Both the position numbers and the translations under genes were made by a program. Shown here one piece after another: positions 1 through 11,208 of a stretch of 64,000 bases of DNA. Within the stretch, counting starts at the first letter, position 1; each line of letters opens with the position of its first letter. The stretch comes from Peronospora farinosa (lineage: Eukaryota; Oomycota; Peronosporomycetes; Peronosporales; Peronosporaceae). The stretch is from NCBI GenBank assembly GCA_947646735.1, contig CANTFK010000986.1, positions 62,001 through 126,000 on the forward strand, given 5' to 3'. The notes below the pieces were generated by a model, which made no database searches, was not told the DNA's origin, and worked only from the letters and a program-made list of their open reading frames with translations.

Positions 1-600
1 GTTCCCTTGATCGTCTTATACGTCTGGTGCTAGTTGTTCGAGTCACCACGATCTTTGGCCTGGAAGAAGGTATTAGTAAACGCACTCCTCCCAACCGCAC
101 GTGTCCAACGGCAATGTGCCGGTTCTTGTGGCGCTTGGGACTTCCTGTCAGCCCACTAGCAACTGCAACATGCTCTCGGCTCTGTGCACGGCTATTGGAC
201 GCATGACTGCTTGTCATCGCCCTATTCACTACACCAGGTCTTTTCGACCTGGGTAGTAATATGTGTCACCTAGCTTTCTGCCAGGGCACTTACAACTACA
301 CCACTCCTTTCGAGCTGGGTAGTTCCTGGTGTCGATTGACATACCGTCATCGCACCCTCAACTATGTTGGACACATCATCAGCCACATAAGCCTCTCGCA
401 AGAGCACATCCTTTCCGGTGTCTTGCGTAGAGCTAGCGACTGTGCGTGTACGCCAGTCTATCCATGGCTGGTGTCTAGCCAACTAAGGCATGCATAGGAT
501 GAGGTCATACGGACTTTCCATACCTAGCACTGTAAACTTCTCTTTACAAGAGAAGTCACTGAAACTGAAGGCAAATTCAACTTGAACTCCCTCCGATTTT
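1..600 (-). pseudogene. pol: protease/pol-linker fragment, family C
   Basis: A minus-strand frame at 270-482 encodes HQPWIDWRTRTVASS and following residues, matching the segment just after the protease of the family C element (about 56740-56960). The protease active site itself (DSGAS type) lies in the part lost to the internal deletion. The homologous stretch continues to the window edge without a clean reading frame. This is a piece of the Gag-Pol polyprotein and would have no activity alone. Confidence 0.65.
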
Positions 601-670
601 ACGAGCGCGCCGTTCGCTAAACGACCGATCGCCTCTTCTCGCTTTCCATCCTGCCAAAGCGACTCGTGCT

Positions 671-1263
671 CTAAAGAAGCGCGCCATAAGCAACAGGCGG
701 CTGATACATGGCGCGAATCTTTGCCTTAAAGATCGCCAATGATGGAAATACATCATCATTTGCCATCAGCGCAGAGTATGCCCACTCTGACGCTTTGCCA
801 CACAAGTTGGCAATGGTATACGACACCATTCTGGTGTCGTCTTCGATGAGATGCGCCACTCCACATTGCTCTACTGCTAATAGCCAGTGAACAATCGTGT
901 GAGGGCTAGTTCCATCGAACTTCGGAGGGTCCATACGAATGGGCCTCGGTTGAGTAGGCCGGGCAGAGAGCGTCTCAATAGTTCTGTTGAGCGCCTCATT
1001 CCGTGCCTGCTCAAGCCTAAGCTCATCCTGAGTCTTAGTGATGGACTCAGCGGTGGCTTGGCTGTTTACCTCGGACGCGTTTCTAAGCTGTCTGAGCACA
1101 AACGCCTCAAATTGCTCTAACTGAACGGCATGTTGCTCAGGAGGACAATGCAAGAGGTTGACCAGGCTTGTTTACCACGTCCTTGCACCAAGTGCTCTTC
1201 AACCTTCTCATGATAATGGGAGAGGTGAAAAAACCCACCATGTTTCACGTCAAGGGACATCCG
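671..1263 (-). pseudogene. gag: gag fragment, family C
   Basis: Minus-strand frame 1153-671 (160 aa) is closely similar to the family C gag at 55379-55870: a charged N-terminal part, then the conserved retrotransposon gag core around PPKFDGTSPHTIVHWLLAVE. The homology extends upstream to about 1263, where the start codon region is frameshifted. The C-terminal half and the CCHC knuckle are missing because of the internal deletion near 661. Gag would form the virus-like particle that packages element RNA. Comparison with 55389-55408 shows a clustered five-base difference that makes a palindrome (see findings). Confidence 0.75.
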
Positions 1264-1320
1264 TATCCACACGCACGCTCGGAGAGACGGGTCGTGAGAA
1301 GGACTTTAAGTGCTATCAAG

Positions 1321-1745
1321 TGTAGACATGCACTTCAAAGCAGCTGCTACGCGCCACTAACATACATTTTCTAGCAGCGTGAGGAAGCGTTTACCGTCTT
1401 ACCTCCCCGTGTGGTGGTGGTCGGCGTTTCAAGCGCCGAACTAAACTGTTACCGCCCACTTTGGAGCAAACTGCGCAACGAACAACTACCAAGTGCCTTG
1501 CTTACGTCATGCAGAAGCTTATACAGCTTCTCGTCTGTTGTAGACGGTAATTAGTAAATTAAAGACTAACTTATATTTAATAGAAATCAATTAAATATAT
1601 ATCTAACTACTGATTGGTTAAAAAAGTAAAGCTCGGATACGCGGCTGTTTAGAAGCGTATCCTTATGTGCGAGCATAAATATATTCAAGCTCGCTGAGGA
1701 CGTCCGTCTGTGACGTTATCATGTCGCCTAGCCCCAACTAAAAGT
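1321..1745 (-). repeat. truncated LTR, family C-like
   Basis: Begins with TGTAGACATG, the reverse complement of the LTR 3' end seen in the family C LTRs (..CGTCTACA), and ends near CGCCTAGCCCCAACTA, short of the expected CCCGTTACA terminus, so the U3 end is lost. It contains the inverted pair GGATACGC/GCGTATCC, also present in the LTR at 63636-64000, so these two belong to one subfamily. Orientation fits the minus-strand gag to its left. Confidence 0.75.
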
Positions 1746-2570
1746 TGCAAATATAACAGCAAAATGCGCGTCCAGCAGGGGCGGATTCTTATCTGAACAT
1801 CACCGCGAGTTCATCGGTATGCACCATATTGCCAAAACAGTCAGCGTCTTCACATTTCAGTACCTCGATGTGCACGAGCGCTTGCAGCATGTCGCCGGAC
1901 TGGCAGAGACATTACAGACATCTACGGCCAAGTTGAAGGATGAAGCTTGCAAGGCACCACTGTTAACCAAGATCGTCGAGTCTTTTCCGAGAGACTGTCC
2001 TAGGGAGGATACTTCCCCCTCTTCTCCCCTCTTTTCCCTCTTCTCCCCTCTTCTACCCGTGTACAGCCAGCAGCGGGTGGCGGTGCCACAAGTGCCGCTG
2101 GCACGACTAATGTCGGGTGGTTTGACCCACGAACGAACAAGAAAAAGCGGGGCTTGCATCCCAACGCGGCTTCATCTGCTCAAGCGACGACTTCTAATTC
2201 TGCACCGCTATGACGTTCAAGGTCAAAAGCGTCTGAGAGGACTAGCCAGAAGTCGACCCAGGGGTCGGCTTCGGCCGCCAAGCAGAGCGCGACGAATTCG
2301 GTTAAAGTGTCGACTAAACCTCCCTCGTCGTCTAAGACAGCAGTACCTACGAAAGGAAGAGCACCTACAGACACAGGAGAGAATTCAGCAAATTACAGCC
2401 GGAGCTGCTGTGCGCGACTGTCGTGGAACCGCTTCCGGACTTGGATCAATGGGGCGTCCTCAATGTCCTTTGTGTATTGCTAACTCAGCTTGCACCTGTT
2501 GAGAATGAGACGAAGGTGGTCTAAAGCGGCATTATACCACCTATCCATAGAGGTGCGCGAGGCTGTCTTC
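1746..2570. other. unassigned, possible LINE ORF1 region
   Basis: No gene could be recognised. An open plus frame runs 1819-2502 but has no domain I know and is rich in R and L. A pyrimidine tract of CCCCTCTTCT-type repeats lies at about 2008-2056. Position directly upstream of LINE endonuclease sequence suggests decayed LINE ORF1, but no zinc knuckle or RRM is visible. Confidence 0.3.
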
Positions 2571-2829
2571 AAAAATGTATGCAAACCTGCCAACTTGCAG
2601 CCGGCGATTGACCTTATTGCTCGTGATTGTCAACTGCTGGACCTTCAGTACTGAGGGCCTCTCGACTGCGCAAGGGACTGATTTTTCAGAGGGTGCGAAG
2701 GAAGATACAATTCGACGTCGTCGCCGGGCCATGTTGAAGGCTTCTCAAAGGCCACGCGAAAACAGAGTCGGTCTGCATTCGCAAAATGTCGCGGAATTTC
2801 CCAAGCATCCGGAACGCTGTGCATAATTG

Positions 2830-3800
2830 GTTGGCCATTTCAGGCAGCGCGAAACGCGGGGTTTTATCGACTTAGTTTTATTACAAGAAACGCGAGTCTC
2901 TATTGGTTAGGCAGCAAGGCTGAACAAGCTGTACAGCACCACATGGGGACTCGTGGACAAGCTTGGAAGCACTCGTTGGACTGAGTCCGAAACAGCGCGT
3001 GGAGAGGTTGCGATTTTTCTGAATCCGTACTTGTCGATTACGGAAATGGAACCGTGACATGGGATACATTGGACGCCGCATTGGATGGTTGTTCAAATTA
3101 ACATTCGAAGCGAGGACGTTCTCGTTGTTAACGTATATGCCCCGAGTGGTAAGACTGAAAGGGAGGCGTTTTCCGAGCAGCTTCGACATCACCTGCTGGA
3201 ACACATCGGACCCTTCTTCGTTATATTTATAGTATAGATATTATTATTTTATGGTGGAGATTTCAACTGCACATTAAGGCCTCGACTTGACCAATCTATT
3301 GTCTCGCCGCCCGGCAGACAAAATTCGCAGGCGCTAAGACGGATTCTCGGGCAGGCGCAACTGTGCGATGTACTCAAAGATGACATGGAGCGAGCGAAAA
3401 AAGAGAGGGAGATTTCAGCCTTCATGCGGCGGCGCACACATATTTGTACACTTTGCCTGGCGAGGATCAGCCAGTTCTCGACTAGATCGGTGGTACATGA
3501 GTGCTCTTCACGCTGGTTGGATGGTAGATGTCGATCTGTCTGTACCTGGTCCAGCAGCTGACCACAATGGAATCAGTATCCGGATTGAAGCGCCTCTACA
3601 TGTTGTGCGCGTACGTAAGCAGCGGCACGTATATCCACTTTCGGGCTGTAATCAATTAGCCGCGACAAAAGCCATTTTTGCGGCCATTGAGCGGGCACAG
3701 ATTAAATTTGATAAATCCAGTTCTGTTCCGACGTCGGCCTATCGTACGGCCAGACAATTAATTACCAGACTGGTGGGATGAATGGAAAATCAGGTTACGC
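2830..3800 (+). pseudogene. LINE apurinic-type endonuclease
   Basis: Seen in separate frames: FIDLVLLQET near 2865-2895, VLVVNVYAPSGK near 3115-3155, and GGDFNCTLRPRL near 3253-3290. These match the QET, NVYAP and GDFN signature blocks of the exonuclease-endonuclease-phosphatase fold that nicks target DNA for LINE integration. At least two frameshifts and several stops separate the blocks. Confidence 0.7.
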
Positions 3801-4289
3801 AAAGTTCTGGTGGCAACTTTCAAGATAGTCCGTCAAAGTCTGACGCGCAGCTACAGACAGCGGCCAAAGCGCCTCTATGTCCGTCTGGATGCGGCGCATT
3901 TGGAGGCGCGCTCGTCAGCTACATCAATAGCGTGTGCTCAAGTGATAGGTCCTGTCGATAATCCTGCGGAACTTCGGCGAAACGTCACGGAGTGTCGGCG
4001 ATTATGGAAAAGAACAAAAAAAGAGCGACTATTTTTCCAGCACACATACACTTTAGGAGAGACTTCTCGGCGTTTCTTCGCGCGGGTGTCGACAAAATTT
4101 TAGTACAACACTATCGTTTTTTTGGGTGGACAAGCTACATACGGGTCGAATCGGTCGCAGGATTTGGCGGATGAATGGTAGACGGCTGAGGAAATCTTAT
4201 AACTAAATTTTTGGACCGTCCACATGCAACCACTGCATCTCTTGAGCGAGCCTCCCCTCCGGTTCGGATTGATGACTCTAATGTGACAT

Positions 4290-5430
4290 CAGATATATCT
4301 CCAGATGATGTGTGTGCGGCGTTGAAGAAGCTTAAACGTGGGAAAGCCGCGGGACCGAATGAAATCAACAACACCTTTTTACCATGATTATGCAGAGACG
4401 TTTGCTCCTACTCGCAGCACTGTACACGAGATAAATGGAGCTACAGCGATGTACCGACGTCGTTTGATAAAGCGAACATTCAATGTCTGACGAAAACCGC
4501 GGCCTCCGTCTTGCCGCTTGATCACCGGCCGATCGCCCTGCTAAACAGCGACTACAAGCTGTTTACAAAGATCCTTTCATTTCGGATGTGGCCGATACTG
4601 TCGCATATGGTTTTGACAGCTCAAGTTGGTTTTGTTCCGCAGCGGTCGATCCATACAACGCTTGACATTTTTTTGCGGCTCGCAAAGCGGCTAGTGCTGA
4701 CAGCGATCTACACGGAGCGGTTGTTCTGCTTCTCGATTTCTCCAAGGCATACGACACGTTACAAAGTCCTTTTCTACTTTAGGCGTTGACTTGGCTTGGA
4801 TTCTCGCCCCCATTTGTAGGAGTTGTGGCGGCATTACACTGCAACACGACATGTCGATTTCTTGTGAATGGTACTGTTCAAGTCGAAGTATGGCATACGA
4901 CAAGGGTGAACTCTTGCTCCTCTTCTTTTTATACTCGCCTTGGATAGTGTTAATCGGGTAATACAAGGAAGAGATGACATTCGCGGGATACCGCTTTCTT
5001 CTGGGGGGAGAACCACTGACATTAAAATTTCGGGCTACGCAGACGATACGGCGGTTTATCTTCGCAATCGGTCTGCATTTCGCCTGTAATTACGATTATC
5101 GAAGACTTTGCTGCTGTTTCCGGCCTGCTGTCGAATTGAGCGAAGTCTATGATCATTGAGCTAAACCCTCAATCCTCTTTGCCTTTGAACGCGTGTGGCC
5201 TCAATGTACAGGTTTTAAGCGGATCCTGCAGGTATCTTGGTGTGTTTGTGGGCCAACAAAATGCGGTATACGAAAACTGGTATAAATGCATACGATCGAT
5301 ATGGAGTCGACTTACACTAGCAAGAGAAAAGACTCATACGGTGGAACAAGGAGCTCGTCTCGCTAGGTCCATCGCGGTGCCCAAAATTACCTACTTAGCA
5401 TGGCACTGCTGGCCATCTCCCGCCATGTAG
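4290..5430 (+). pseudogene. LINE reverse transcriptase
   Basis: Blocks in order: ALKKLKRGKAAGPNEI near 4320-4368, DHRPIALLNSDYKLFTKIL near 4517-4575, QVGFVPQRSIH near 4624-4656, LAPLLFILALDSVNR near 4915-4958, and the catalytic motif YADDTAVYL at about 5036-5062. These are the canonical LINE RT motifs that prime reverse transcription at the nicked target. The YADD catalytic aspartates are preserved although flanking frames are broken, which suggests age rather than loss at a single step. Confidence 0.85.
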
Positions 5431-7179
5431 CTCGGTTGGAGGGCTTGATTATGAACTTTGTTTGGGTCGTCCGCGATGGAAAGAGGTCCCGACCGTGGGT
5501 TCCTTGAACGATGGCTTCATTACCGATTCAGCAAGGTGGGCTATCGGTGCCGTGTATTTGTACGGAATTAATGACTATGGCGGCGACAGCTGGTGGACAG
5601 AGGGCAGCTACAGCTTCTTCGAGAGATTTACTGATCGGAGACTTCCTCTGGGGCTCTACGAATTCGTTTCCGTCTTACATCACGCCATGTTAGACCCAAG
5701 ACCAGGAACCTCGACTTCTAGCGACGCTATGGCTAATCGGTTCTAAAATTGTTGGGCTTTCAGCTGCTCGACAAGCTCGCCAAGGAGAGGTCAAGAAGGT
5801 ATGCCGAAGGGCCACTTCTTTTACATCAAGAGCCGTAGTCGATTATAATGGAGACGGTAGTGTTACAATCGATGTTAGACATATATTTGATGACAAGTTG
5901 CGGGCCGGGATGAGAGCGAAAGTAGCGACATCAGGTCGTTTTGAACCCAGATGGATCGTACACGCGGCGCTGACGGACATGTCGTGGATGAAAGATCGCA
6001 GAGGCAATGCTTATACCTTGAATGAAGTGGATTTTGCGAGGGGGGCACAAAGTATCTTGGCGACATATTGACCTGGGAGAAGACTCAGTGTGGTATCGTA
6101 TGATTTATGTCCAGGCGAGACATGACTACTCTCTTTATGGCGAAGCGTCGGCATTTTGAGACTTTTTACCTTGCTCTTCTCTACAATTTTTTAGAACTCG
6201 TATACGGTCCGGTTGAATCGGGGTCATTGATTGCGTACTCGACTATGGTTCACCAATATCATAATTGGCTCCTCGACCGAGATGGTACATCAATATCGCA
6301 CTTCGACACGGTATGATGGGTGGGGTGGCTACAGTCTCATCATGACTGCTTGCGATACCGCCGCGGGTCTGGATAGTGCACTTTGGTGCGCATCCAACGC
6401 TTACGCGTGTTGCACACCTATGGGCTGGTCGTCGACCATGGAGGCCGCAACGACGAAAACTATAACAGATCGTTTTCCGCAAGCGAAGGGATGACGTTAA
6501 AACGTATTTGCGACGACCGAGTGGAGAATAAGGACTTACAAGTGATTGCATCAGGTACATCTCTGATCGAGTGGAGAGACATCCGTAAAATACGAATGTC
6601 TTTCCCGATCAACGCGCAGACGCTGTATAGTTGAAAGGGTAATAGCTTTCCGCTCTGGAACTGGTCCATTTAAGATCTATCGTGCCCCTATCCAGCGCAT
6701 TCAACATCCTTACCGGCCATGGCTATTCATGTATTCTGGAATTGCTCTAGTACCCGGCGCCATTGGATTATCTACTTGAACGGTGGCGAAAGCTAGGCAA
6801 TTTGGACCTTCCGATATTCCGAGTTCTGCATAGGATGCCATAAAAAACGCTATCGACCCCGGCGTAAATTCGTCTCGAGCGAAGGACGTGATTTTTCCAA
6901 CAACACGTAAGCTCTGGCGTTTTCTCGTTTCAACGACACTACATTCCATCTGGGATGAACGTCTCCGCCGCTTAATGGACTCACTTTTGTCACAAGAAGC
7001 ACACAACGCACGAGCTTTAGGACAATTTCGACGAGCGGTTACTCGGTTTCGAAGTTCACATACCAGCCGGACATGGGAGTAGACGGACACCTATTTGCAC
7101 GAGTACGGTCGGCGCTTGCTGATACCCTCTCGGCTTTGACAATCTATCTCCCTTGCGACCGCTACAGCGTGACAATCTA

Positions 7180-7610
7180 TCTGGGGTTTTGTACCTGCTT
7201 TTCTTCGACGGGGGTCGAGAGAAAATTCTGGACCGGCCGGAGCAGGATCCATCATTTCCAACTTCACATTCAGACGCACGCAGCATGCGTCATGTGGGTA
7301 TCGATCATGGCCTACGGTTCTGCAAATACCCCTAACAATGTCGCTGAATAGTGGGGGCTTGTCACGGGCTTCGACAAGCGAAGGTTAGCGGCTACTCCCC
7401 TCTGCATGTCGTGGGGGACAGTGCTCTCGTGCTTTCCCAAATTCGGACGCACCATCCTCCACGCAAGCCACACCTGGCGCTGCTATTCCGAGAGGCAAGA
7501 TCAATTCCTGACAATATCGGTGTCTCCAGCTGGGGCCATCACTATCTCTCATAAAACAAAATGGCGGATTGAATGGCGAATATCGCCATGGACACTGGAG
7601 CGTCTATCCA
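7180..7610 (+). pseudogene. LINE C-terminal RNase H
   Basis: YLLFFDGG near 7184-7210 matches the first RNase H motif and VVGDSALVLSQIR near 7409-7447 the third, with a further segment near 7560-7610. The order and spacing suit RNase HI fused to a LINE RT, which removes template RNA. Frames are broken between motifs. Confidence 0.6.
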
Positions 7611-7765
7611 AGTGCACGCTTCTGCGGAGGACGGAGGCTTCAGCATTCCTTGACCATGATGTCAACCACTGGCTGGAGGTCTCTCAAGCCGCGCACCACG
7701 GACCCGAGGGACCCGCGATGACGCCACAGAACCTAATCATCTCGTGACAAGACTTTGCGCGACGG

Positions 7766-8210
7766 TGTAATGGGGCACCCTCCGACTATATATAGTATAC
7801 TTTTACTGATGAAAGTGAAATTAGGTGCCTCAATTAGCTCACGTACACGTGAGCAGAGAGAGGCAGTCAACTAAACAAACGCTTAGATGAGAAGGAAAAG
7901 AAAACTGTATTTAATATAGCTATCTTAATAAAACTAATCTGTTATAACCTATGTTAACTATATTAAACTACAACTATGTATGTTGACAACTTGCCCTCCA
8001 CTCATTGCGCGCGTCCATTGGTCATTGTTCAGCGCGTTGGTTGATTTGATGTCCCATATCAACCAATAGGAGGGCATCTCCAACTTCAAGGAGATTTAGG
8101 AACAATATTATAGGAAAAGATAATATTGTCAAATATTATTAGTTGTAATAATATTTTTATTGACACTTCATATAAGTGTCAATATTATGTAACAGGAATA
8201 CCCCGTTACA
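7766..8210 (-). repeat. 3' LTR, family A
   Basis: 445 bp, TGTAATGGGG...CCCCGTTACA on the plus strand; near identical to 15377-15830 over most of its length. Differences include the region after position 7780 and the terminal stem (CAGGAATACCCC here, CGGGCTCACCCC in the partner). Contains the hairpin TTGACACTT/AAGTGTCAA. Confidence 0.92.
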
Positions 8211-8220
8211 TCACCCCCTC
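8211..8220 (-). other. polypurine tract, family A
   Basis: TCACCCCCTC on the plus strand (GAGGGGGTGA on the element strand) directly precedes the 3' LTR in element orientation, the place where plus-strand DNA synthesis is primed. Confidence 0.7.
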
Positions 8221-8553
8221 AACCAACAGTCACATTAGTGACTATTTAGTGACTATGAGAAAGGAGCACTTGTTAGGTTTTCTATTGTTTCCAACTATTT
8301 TCGCGCTATGGTATTAATGCGCGTCGCCCCCAAGGCAGCCAAGATTTCGGCTGCACGCCTGTGAGCAGCCGCTACTGAGGCTTCACAGCCTCAGCTGTGA
8401 AGCCCACGTGAAGATGTTGACCCAGAGTTAGTCTGATGACTCGGATGACGCATCCGACTCAAATCACTCCTGGGATCTCCCCGGGTTGATACCTCGTCGT
8501 CGATTCCTACGAAGAGGAACCATGGTACATTAAGTAAATTAACGTACCGTGAT

Positions 8554-9970
8554 ATGTTCGGGTCGTCTGATTCATCAGACGACTCGCCAAACGAGTCGAG
8601 GGATAGTGACTCGGATGGGGACCGTAAGGGTGATGTCAGTGCTTCTACTGACATCAATGCACGTGATGTCGGTACTAATTTTGACACTAATGCACGTGGT
8701 GTCGGTACTTCTGTTTACACTAATGCACGTGGTGTCGGTACTTCTGTTGACACCATGCAGGAGGCTTTAGAGCGCAACGTATTGCGTCTTGCTCCTGATC
8801 GCAAGCCATGGATGCTATTTAAGCACATGCTTGATCGTTGGTCTGGAAAGACCAACGAACGATTCCCCATACCGTTGTTTGATGCGTCAAAGCTTCACAG
8901 CCTTGACGCCGGTGCGAAATACTTTCGCACGGAGAACGACTATTACATCGATGTGTTTCTTGAGCATCGATGGTATGGCCCACACAAGAAGCGTGAGGCT
9001 GACGCGTTCCTTTTAGTTTGGAGCGCATTTACCACCAACGTTTTAAACGTTGGGATAGAGGCTTGGTTTCAAAGACTTTATGCTAACCGAAATAAGTTTG
9101 AGAAACGAAGACCTCCGATGCATGATATCGTTTGCACCGGTTATCTAGAGAGGCAGGCCTGTTATGTCTCTCCTGGGGTGAACCATGCCCGGGTGCCTGA
9201 GCACCTCGCCAAGAGCGCCTAAGGAGGCGTACCTCCGTACTGAGCCCTGGTGGAGAGCTCGCATCTCTTCTGAGATGCGTGAAATGATTGCTACTTTTCT
9301 ATCCCTTTACGATCGCGCTGGGCGCTCGTTTTCCGATGGTCCTTCACCATCGGGTGTCCCTTGTCGTACTGTTCGACAAGGCCGGGAACGTCGGACATCA
9401 GTTGGGCTCGAGGATCTCAGCTACCCCCGCCAAAGGCGGATACGCCACGCCACCGGACGAGATAACTCGTCCGACGTCCCTTCACCTCGCGGTGACTTAG
9501 CAAGCGTTCCACGAGGAAGCGCTTCCCACAATGATAGTCCACCAGCGAATGCGGTGGTGGAGGGAAAACCCTGTCCGATTCTTTCATCGGACTTGGCTGC
9601 TGAGTTAGACGGGTTTGCCCGTGTAACTTGTGAGCTCCGTTGTGATGTTGATCACGAACGGGATAAGCGTCGCCGCTTAGAGGACATTGTGCGACAGCTT
9701 GGGTTTGACCATGAGAGGTCTCGAGCAAACAATGCTGTCGCACTATTGGAGAATGAATGACGGCTTCATTCTCTAAGTAACGAGCTGGCGACAGCTCGTC
9801 AGGAGATCGTCCAATATCATGGGAAGATCTCATCTCTACACGACCAGATATCGAATCTGGTTCGTGACAACAAGAATCTGAATGGGATTCTTGAGAATAA
9901 TCGCGATCTTCGTCGTTCAAAGAAGCCGCGCACTGAACGTACGGACGAAGACGTCCCACGTAAAACGTAG
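8554..9970 (+). pseudogene. antisense reading frame of element A, coiled-coil protein
   Basis: Runs opposite to gag-pol, starting 344 bp inside the 3' LTR and overlapping pol by about 550 bp (the chromodomain side). Frame one (8554-9222) starts with a Ser/Asp-rich stretch and three 11-residue repeats (33 bp, 8656-8754, NARDVGT type), then an aromatic-rich block around KPWMLFKHMLDRW. A single shift near 9195-9220 leads into 9185-9760. After an in-frame TGA at 9758-9760 the frame continues to TAG at 9968-9970 with heptad-like segments such as SLSNELATARQEIVQ and SSLHDQISNLVRDN, a predicted coiled coil. I do not recognise the fold. The stop sits in the loop of a 9-bp hairpin. It could be a chance frame, but similar frames occur in the other gypsy families here. 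Confidence 0.55.
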
Positions 9971-9995
9971 GATGCGTACGCATCCTGCGTGGCAA
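9417..9995 (-). pseudogene. pol: pol C-terminus with chromodomain, family A
   Basis: Starts at PRRMRTHPTFYVGRLRPYV, the end of the integrase tether region, and ends with KRFLVERLLSHREVKG and YLVRWRG, a chromodomain that in chromoviruses steers integration to modified chromatin. It is entirely overlapped by the forward antisense frame. The frame is shifted relative to the upstream integrase frame (10865-10020), which ends in a stop. Confidence 0.75.
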
Positions 9996-10019
9996 CTCGA
10001 TCGTGTATGCGTTGCCTAG

Positions 10020-11208
10020 TCAGCGCAATACACGAAACGGGTCGATGTACTTGGGCAACAATTTATTGCTGCCCACGTTAGTCACTACATGTTTAGGTAG
10101 GTAGACTGTTGACAGTAAACCTAAATCACCTTCAATAAATGTTTGAGCATTTGCCCTTCCATTATTGTCTGCGTTTCGCTTTTGCTTATCCACCGCTTCT
10201 GCGATAGAGTCTTGTACGAAACGGACTACCGCTTTACGAGTCAGCAGGAAATCCTCAGCTGACTCGTTGCTTTTGGCTGCAGTGCATTGTGAGTGCACTG
10301 CAGAGATATCAGTTACTAATTCAGCGAGAACATTACTGTTCTCACTTGTGATACCTCGAACGATGCTGATATCTTCAGCATCGTTGTCAGTAAGAGCGTC
10401 ATCGCTCTTACTTTCTTCTTCTTCACCGAAGTCGAGGGGTTCGAATTCGGTTACTTTCGCCTCGACCATAACGTTGGCGCGTGATGAGCAAGAGCCAGAT
10501 TGGTTCTCACTCGAGCGAGTCTTTCCCCCCCTTAAATTAGAGTCACCCTCTACTAAGGTGGGGACACGTGGATGGCGAAGGCCATTCACGTAGAACGGTG
10601 TATGGGTCGTGGACGCATGCACGGAGATGTTGATGGCGAATTCTACCATCGACAAGAACTCACTCCAACTCGTAAACGAGTGGACGTACCCTAGAAGAAT
10701 CTCTTCGAGGACGCGATTGGCGCGTTCAGTCTGACCATCGGTTTCTGTATGGTCAGAAGTAGACATTGTGAGCCGTGTTCCAAGTGTTTGGAACACGGAA
10801 CGCCAAAACTCAGCCGTGAACCGGGGGTCCCTATTGGACACAAGTTCACGGGGTAAACCGTGCAATCGAAGATTGTATCGATAAACACTCGAGCACAGCC
10901 CTCTGCTGTGATCGACTCAGGTACAGCAACAAGATGTACCATCTTGCTGAACCTGTCTACAAACACGAGAATACCATTATTCCCGTGAGCGTCTTTGGGA
11001 AACCCAAAGACGAAGTCCATTGATACGGACTCCCAGCACTCTGCTGGAACAGGTAGAGGCTGCAATGGTGCACGGAGGGAAGGAATGGGCTACACTCGTT
11101 GACACACCTCGCAATCACGCACGTACTTGCGCACAAACTTATACTGCCGTGGCCAGTAAAAGTCGCGACTGACCGTGAGGTAAGTCTTCTCACGGCCGTG
11201 ATGCCCAC
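10020..11208 (-). pseudogene. pol: integrase, family A
   Basis: HHCC zinc-binding part (HDAPISGHHGREKT to CEVCQRV, near 11230-11090) is followed by the catalytic core: SMDFVFGFPKDAHG near 11028, NRDPRFTAEFW near 10830 and TETDGQTERANRVLEE near 10735, giving the D, D and E of the DDE triad. The core is split between frames 11065-10691 and 10865-10020, so at least one frameshift lies near 10900. HTETDG replaces the more usual HPQTDG. A long acidic linker precedes the GPF-type tether region. Confidence 0.8.

Larger units (their letters stand above)
1..1320 (-). mobile_element. Ty3/gypsy family C remnant (gag and protease region)
   Basis: Internal part of a gypsy element on the minus strand, cut by the window start. 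Translated pieces match the full-length family C element at 54607-62600: gag near 671-1263 and the protease to pol linker near 1-600. Relative to that element about 0.7 kb is missing at a junction near 661-665 (absent piece corresponds to about 55877-56571), removing the end of gag, its zinc knuckle and the start of the protease. The element cannot be functional. Its LTR lies to the right (1321-1745). Confidence 0.8.
2571..7745 (+). mobile_element. decayed non-LTR retrotransposon (LINE, RNase H-bearing)
   Basis: Plus-strand order of domains is endonuclease (EEP type), reverse transcriptase, then a C-terminal RNase H, the arrangement of many RNase H-carrying LINE clades. All domains are broken by many stops and frameshifts, so it is an old copy. 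No poly-A tail or target-site duplication could be identified; the right end runs into the family A LTR at 7766. 5431-7179 is the linker between RT and RNase H and holds only short broken frames. Confidence 0.75.

Noticed and set aside
1819..2502. 227-residue plus-strand frame
   Set aside because: Crosses a pyrimidine tract, no recognisable domain, and the other strand and frames are equally open nearby; kept only as possible LINE ORF1 territory.
10165..10593. 142-residue plus-strand frame
   Set aside because: Shadow of the acidic integrase linker of family A; not continuous with the antisense coiled-coil frame, which ends at 9970.
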